A stretch of DNA of 8,716 nt from Bacillota bacterium (GTDB lineage Bacteria > Bacillota > Clostridia > Lachnospirales > Lachnospiraceae): assembly GCA_023460575.1 (NCBI GenBank), contig JAEWPQ010000124.1, forward strand, positions 1 to 8,716. Reading direction: 5' to 3'. Below are positions 7,873-8,716 of this stretch, one piece after another (the stretch's first letter is position 1; each line of letters starts with the position of its first letter). The notes below the pieces were generated by a model that worked only from the letters and a program-made list of their open reading frames with translations, ran no database searches and was not told the origin of the DNA. A program made the translations under genes and the position numbers.

Positions 7873-7903
7873 ACTGTACTGCTTAGACTATAGTCTAAGT
7901 CAA
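7873..7903 (-). promoter_or_regulatory. MerR-type promoter and operator for the CMD-family gene
   Basis: Read on the minus strand, TTGACT (7898-7903) is a strong -35 box and TACAGT (7873-7878) a weaker -10 box, separated by 19 bp. This over-long spacer is the hallmark of promoters activated by MerR proteins, which untwist the DNA. A perfect 18-bp palindrome, CTTAGACTATAGTCTAAG at 7882-7899, occupies most of the spacer and touches the -35 box. The MerR-family gene starts 35 bases away on the other strand, so the regulator very probably binds here. Its centre also contains TATAGT on the plus strand (7889-7894), which could serve as a -10 for the regulator gene and give autoregulation, though no good -35 partner is seen. 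Confidence 0.8.
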
Positions 7904-7937
7904 GTTTTTTTTCAGTTTGTTTTTGGGAGGGATATTC

Positions 7938-8294
7938 ATGACGATTGGAAAGCTGTCGGAAAAAACGGGAATCAGCGCATATACATTACGCTATTATGAA
8001 AAGAAGGGATTGATAAAGGTGTCCCGGGACGCTGCCGGACGGCGTGTATTTGATGAGGCAGATGTGGAATGGATTCGGTTTATACAGCGATTAAAAGATA
8101 CCGGAATGCTGTTGAGAGATATTAAGCGCTATTCAAAGCTGCGTTATCAGGGGGACAGTACAATAGAGGAACGCATGAAAATATTAGAAGAGCATAGGAA
8201 GTATGTGTTGTCAGAGCAGGAAAAATGGGAAAATAATATGAAACATCTAAATGAAAAAATTAGAATATACCGGAAAATGATTGATTTTAAATGA
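7938..8294 (+). CDS. MerR-family transcriptional regulator (AdhR/NmlR-like, without cysteine)
   Basis: A 118-residue regulator with the usual MerR plan. An N-terminal winged helix-turn-helix (MTIGKLSEKTGIS, then YTLRYYEKKGLI at 15-26) is followed by a wing with GRRVF (34-38), a second helical pair ending in LKDTGMLLRDIKRY (52-65), and a long coiled-coil dimer helix (about 75-113). There is almost nothing after the coil, so there is no dedicated ligand domain. The TGM..DI region groups it with the small AdhR/NmlR-like regulators that sense aldehydes or other electrophiles. In those a cysteine just before this segment is the sensor. Here the protein contains no cysteine and has R51 at about that place. 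The start at ATG 7938 is set by GGGAGG at 7925-7930 with 7-base spacing and by the standard MerR N-terminus. It likely acts on the palindrome at 7882-7899. The next gene overlaps its stop or begins 11 bases later. Confidence 0.92.
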   Translation: MTIGKLSEKTGISAYTLRYYEKKGLIKVSRDAAGRRVFDEADVEWIRFIQRLKDTGMLLRDIKRYSKLRYQGDSTIEERMKILEEHRKYVLSEQEKWENNMKHLNEKIRIYRKMIDFK

Positions 8295-8305
8295 AAAGGA
8301 ATATT

Positions 8306-8716
8306 ATGTATAAATTAAAATTAGTAGAAGCTTCAAAAGAATATGAAAAGCAGGCCATGGAATATAAGAACGATTTTATTACCCATGGAGAAAAGCTGAT
8401 AAATGGCAGCAGCGGATTTATTGATTATCAGGATTATGACGAGTGGTTAAGGAGAATTGAGGCTGAAAAAATTAAGAAAGCTACCAGGGAAGATACACCT
8501 TCCACGACGTATTTTACAATACGCAAAGATGATAATAAAATCATAGGTTCGATTCAGCTGCGGCATCATTTAACGGAAGAACTTAAAAAAGATGGGGGAA
8601 ATATCGGTTATGGAATAAGTCCGTCAGAACGGGGAAAAGGCTACGGCACACAGCAGCTAGCATTGTTACTGCCTAGGGCGAGGGAACTTAAACTGCAGAG
8701 GGTCATGATTTCTTGT
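8306..8716 (+). CDS. GNAT-family N-acetyltransferase (3'-partial)
   Basis: A GNAT acetyltransferase of the type grouped as predicted acetyltransferase COG3981, cut by the right window edge after 137 residues. Family landmarks are the N-terminal LKLVEASKEYEKQAMEYK and GSSGFIDYQDYDEWL. A central beta region (YFTIRKDDNKIIGSIQLRHHL) follows, then the acetyl-CoA pyrophosphate-binding loop ERGKGYGT, with R109, G110, G112 and G114 forming the R/QxxGxG/A motif. It should transfer an acetyl group from acetyl-CoA to an amine, but the acceptor is unknown. ATG 8306 is preferred because AAGGA (8296-8300) lies 5 bases upstream. An in-frame ATG at 8291 overlaps the merR stop as ATGA and would add five residues. 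Either way it is translationally linked to the regulator and probably in the same transcript. The remaining C-terminal strands lie beyond the window. Confidence 0.88.
   Translation, partial: MYKLKLVEASKEYEKQAMEYKNDFITHGEKLINGSSGFIDYQDYDEWLRRIEAEKIKKATREDTPSTTYFTIRKDDNKIIGSIQLRHHLTEELKKDGGNIGYGISPSERGKGYGTQQLALLLPRARELKLQRVMISC

Noticed and set aside
7917..7937. TTG at 7917 as the regulator start
   Set aside because: It would add seven residues that MerR proteins lack and would place the GGGAGG inside the coding region. ATG 7938 has ideal spacing.
7760..7999. Plus-strand open frames overlapping the CMD gene (also 7657-7893)
   Set aside because: They run antisense to a clear family member and across the divergent promoter, and have no family resemblance.

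Overview
The window looks like a chromosomal segment from a low-to-mid-GC Gram-positive anaerobe of the Clostridia, most likely Lachnospiraceae-like. This is inferred from strong GGAGG-type ribosome binding sites, tightly packed genes, and proteins that read like clostridial family members. No species can be named from the sequence alone, and no rRNA, tRNA, CRISPR array, insertion sequence or phage gene was seen.

Left part (1-5801): two consecutive plus-strand genes that together make up the C-terminal two thirds of a cyclic beta-1,2-glucan synthase (NdvB/ChvB/Cgs family). The first is cut by the left window edge. It carries the last membrane segments of the glucosyltransferase part, the GH189 cyclization domain, and a GH94-type beta-sandwich unit without a catalytic barrel. 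The second starts 5 bases after the first stops and carries the complete GH94 module that in this family adjusts chain length. In the classical enzyme all of this is one polypeptide of about 2,800-2,900 residues, so the enzyme here is split exactly at a domain boundary. This is the most notable observation in the window.

Middle (5840-7445): an HD-domain metal-dependent phosphohydrolase-like protein and a PhzF-family isomerase/epimerase-like protein follow on the same strand with short gaps, ending at a rho-independent terminator at 7399-7445. They may be cotranscribed with the glucan synthase genes, but no functional link is evident.

Right part (7461-8716): a divergent stress-type module. 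A small carboxymuconolactone decarboxylase-family protein lies on the minus strand. A MerR-family regulator and a GNAT acetyltransferase (cut by the right edge) lie on the plus strand. Between the divergent genes is a textbook MerR-type promoter: a -35 box and a -10-like box 19 bp apart with a perfect 18-bp palindrome in the spacer, reading toward the decarboxylase-like gene. The layout recalls the AdhR/YraC region of Bacillus subtilis, which responds to aldehydes and other electrophiles, but this regulator contains no cysteine at all.

I found no strong evidence for a wholly new system. The items worth following up are the split glucan synthase and the palindrome-controlled MerR/CMD/GNAT module.
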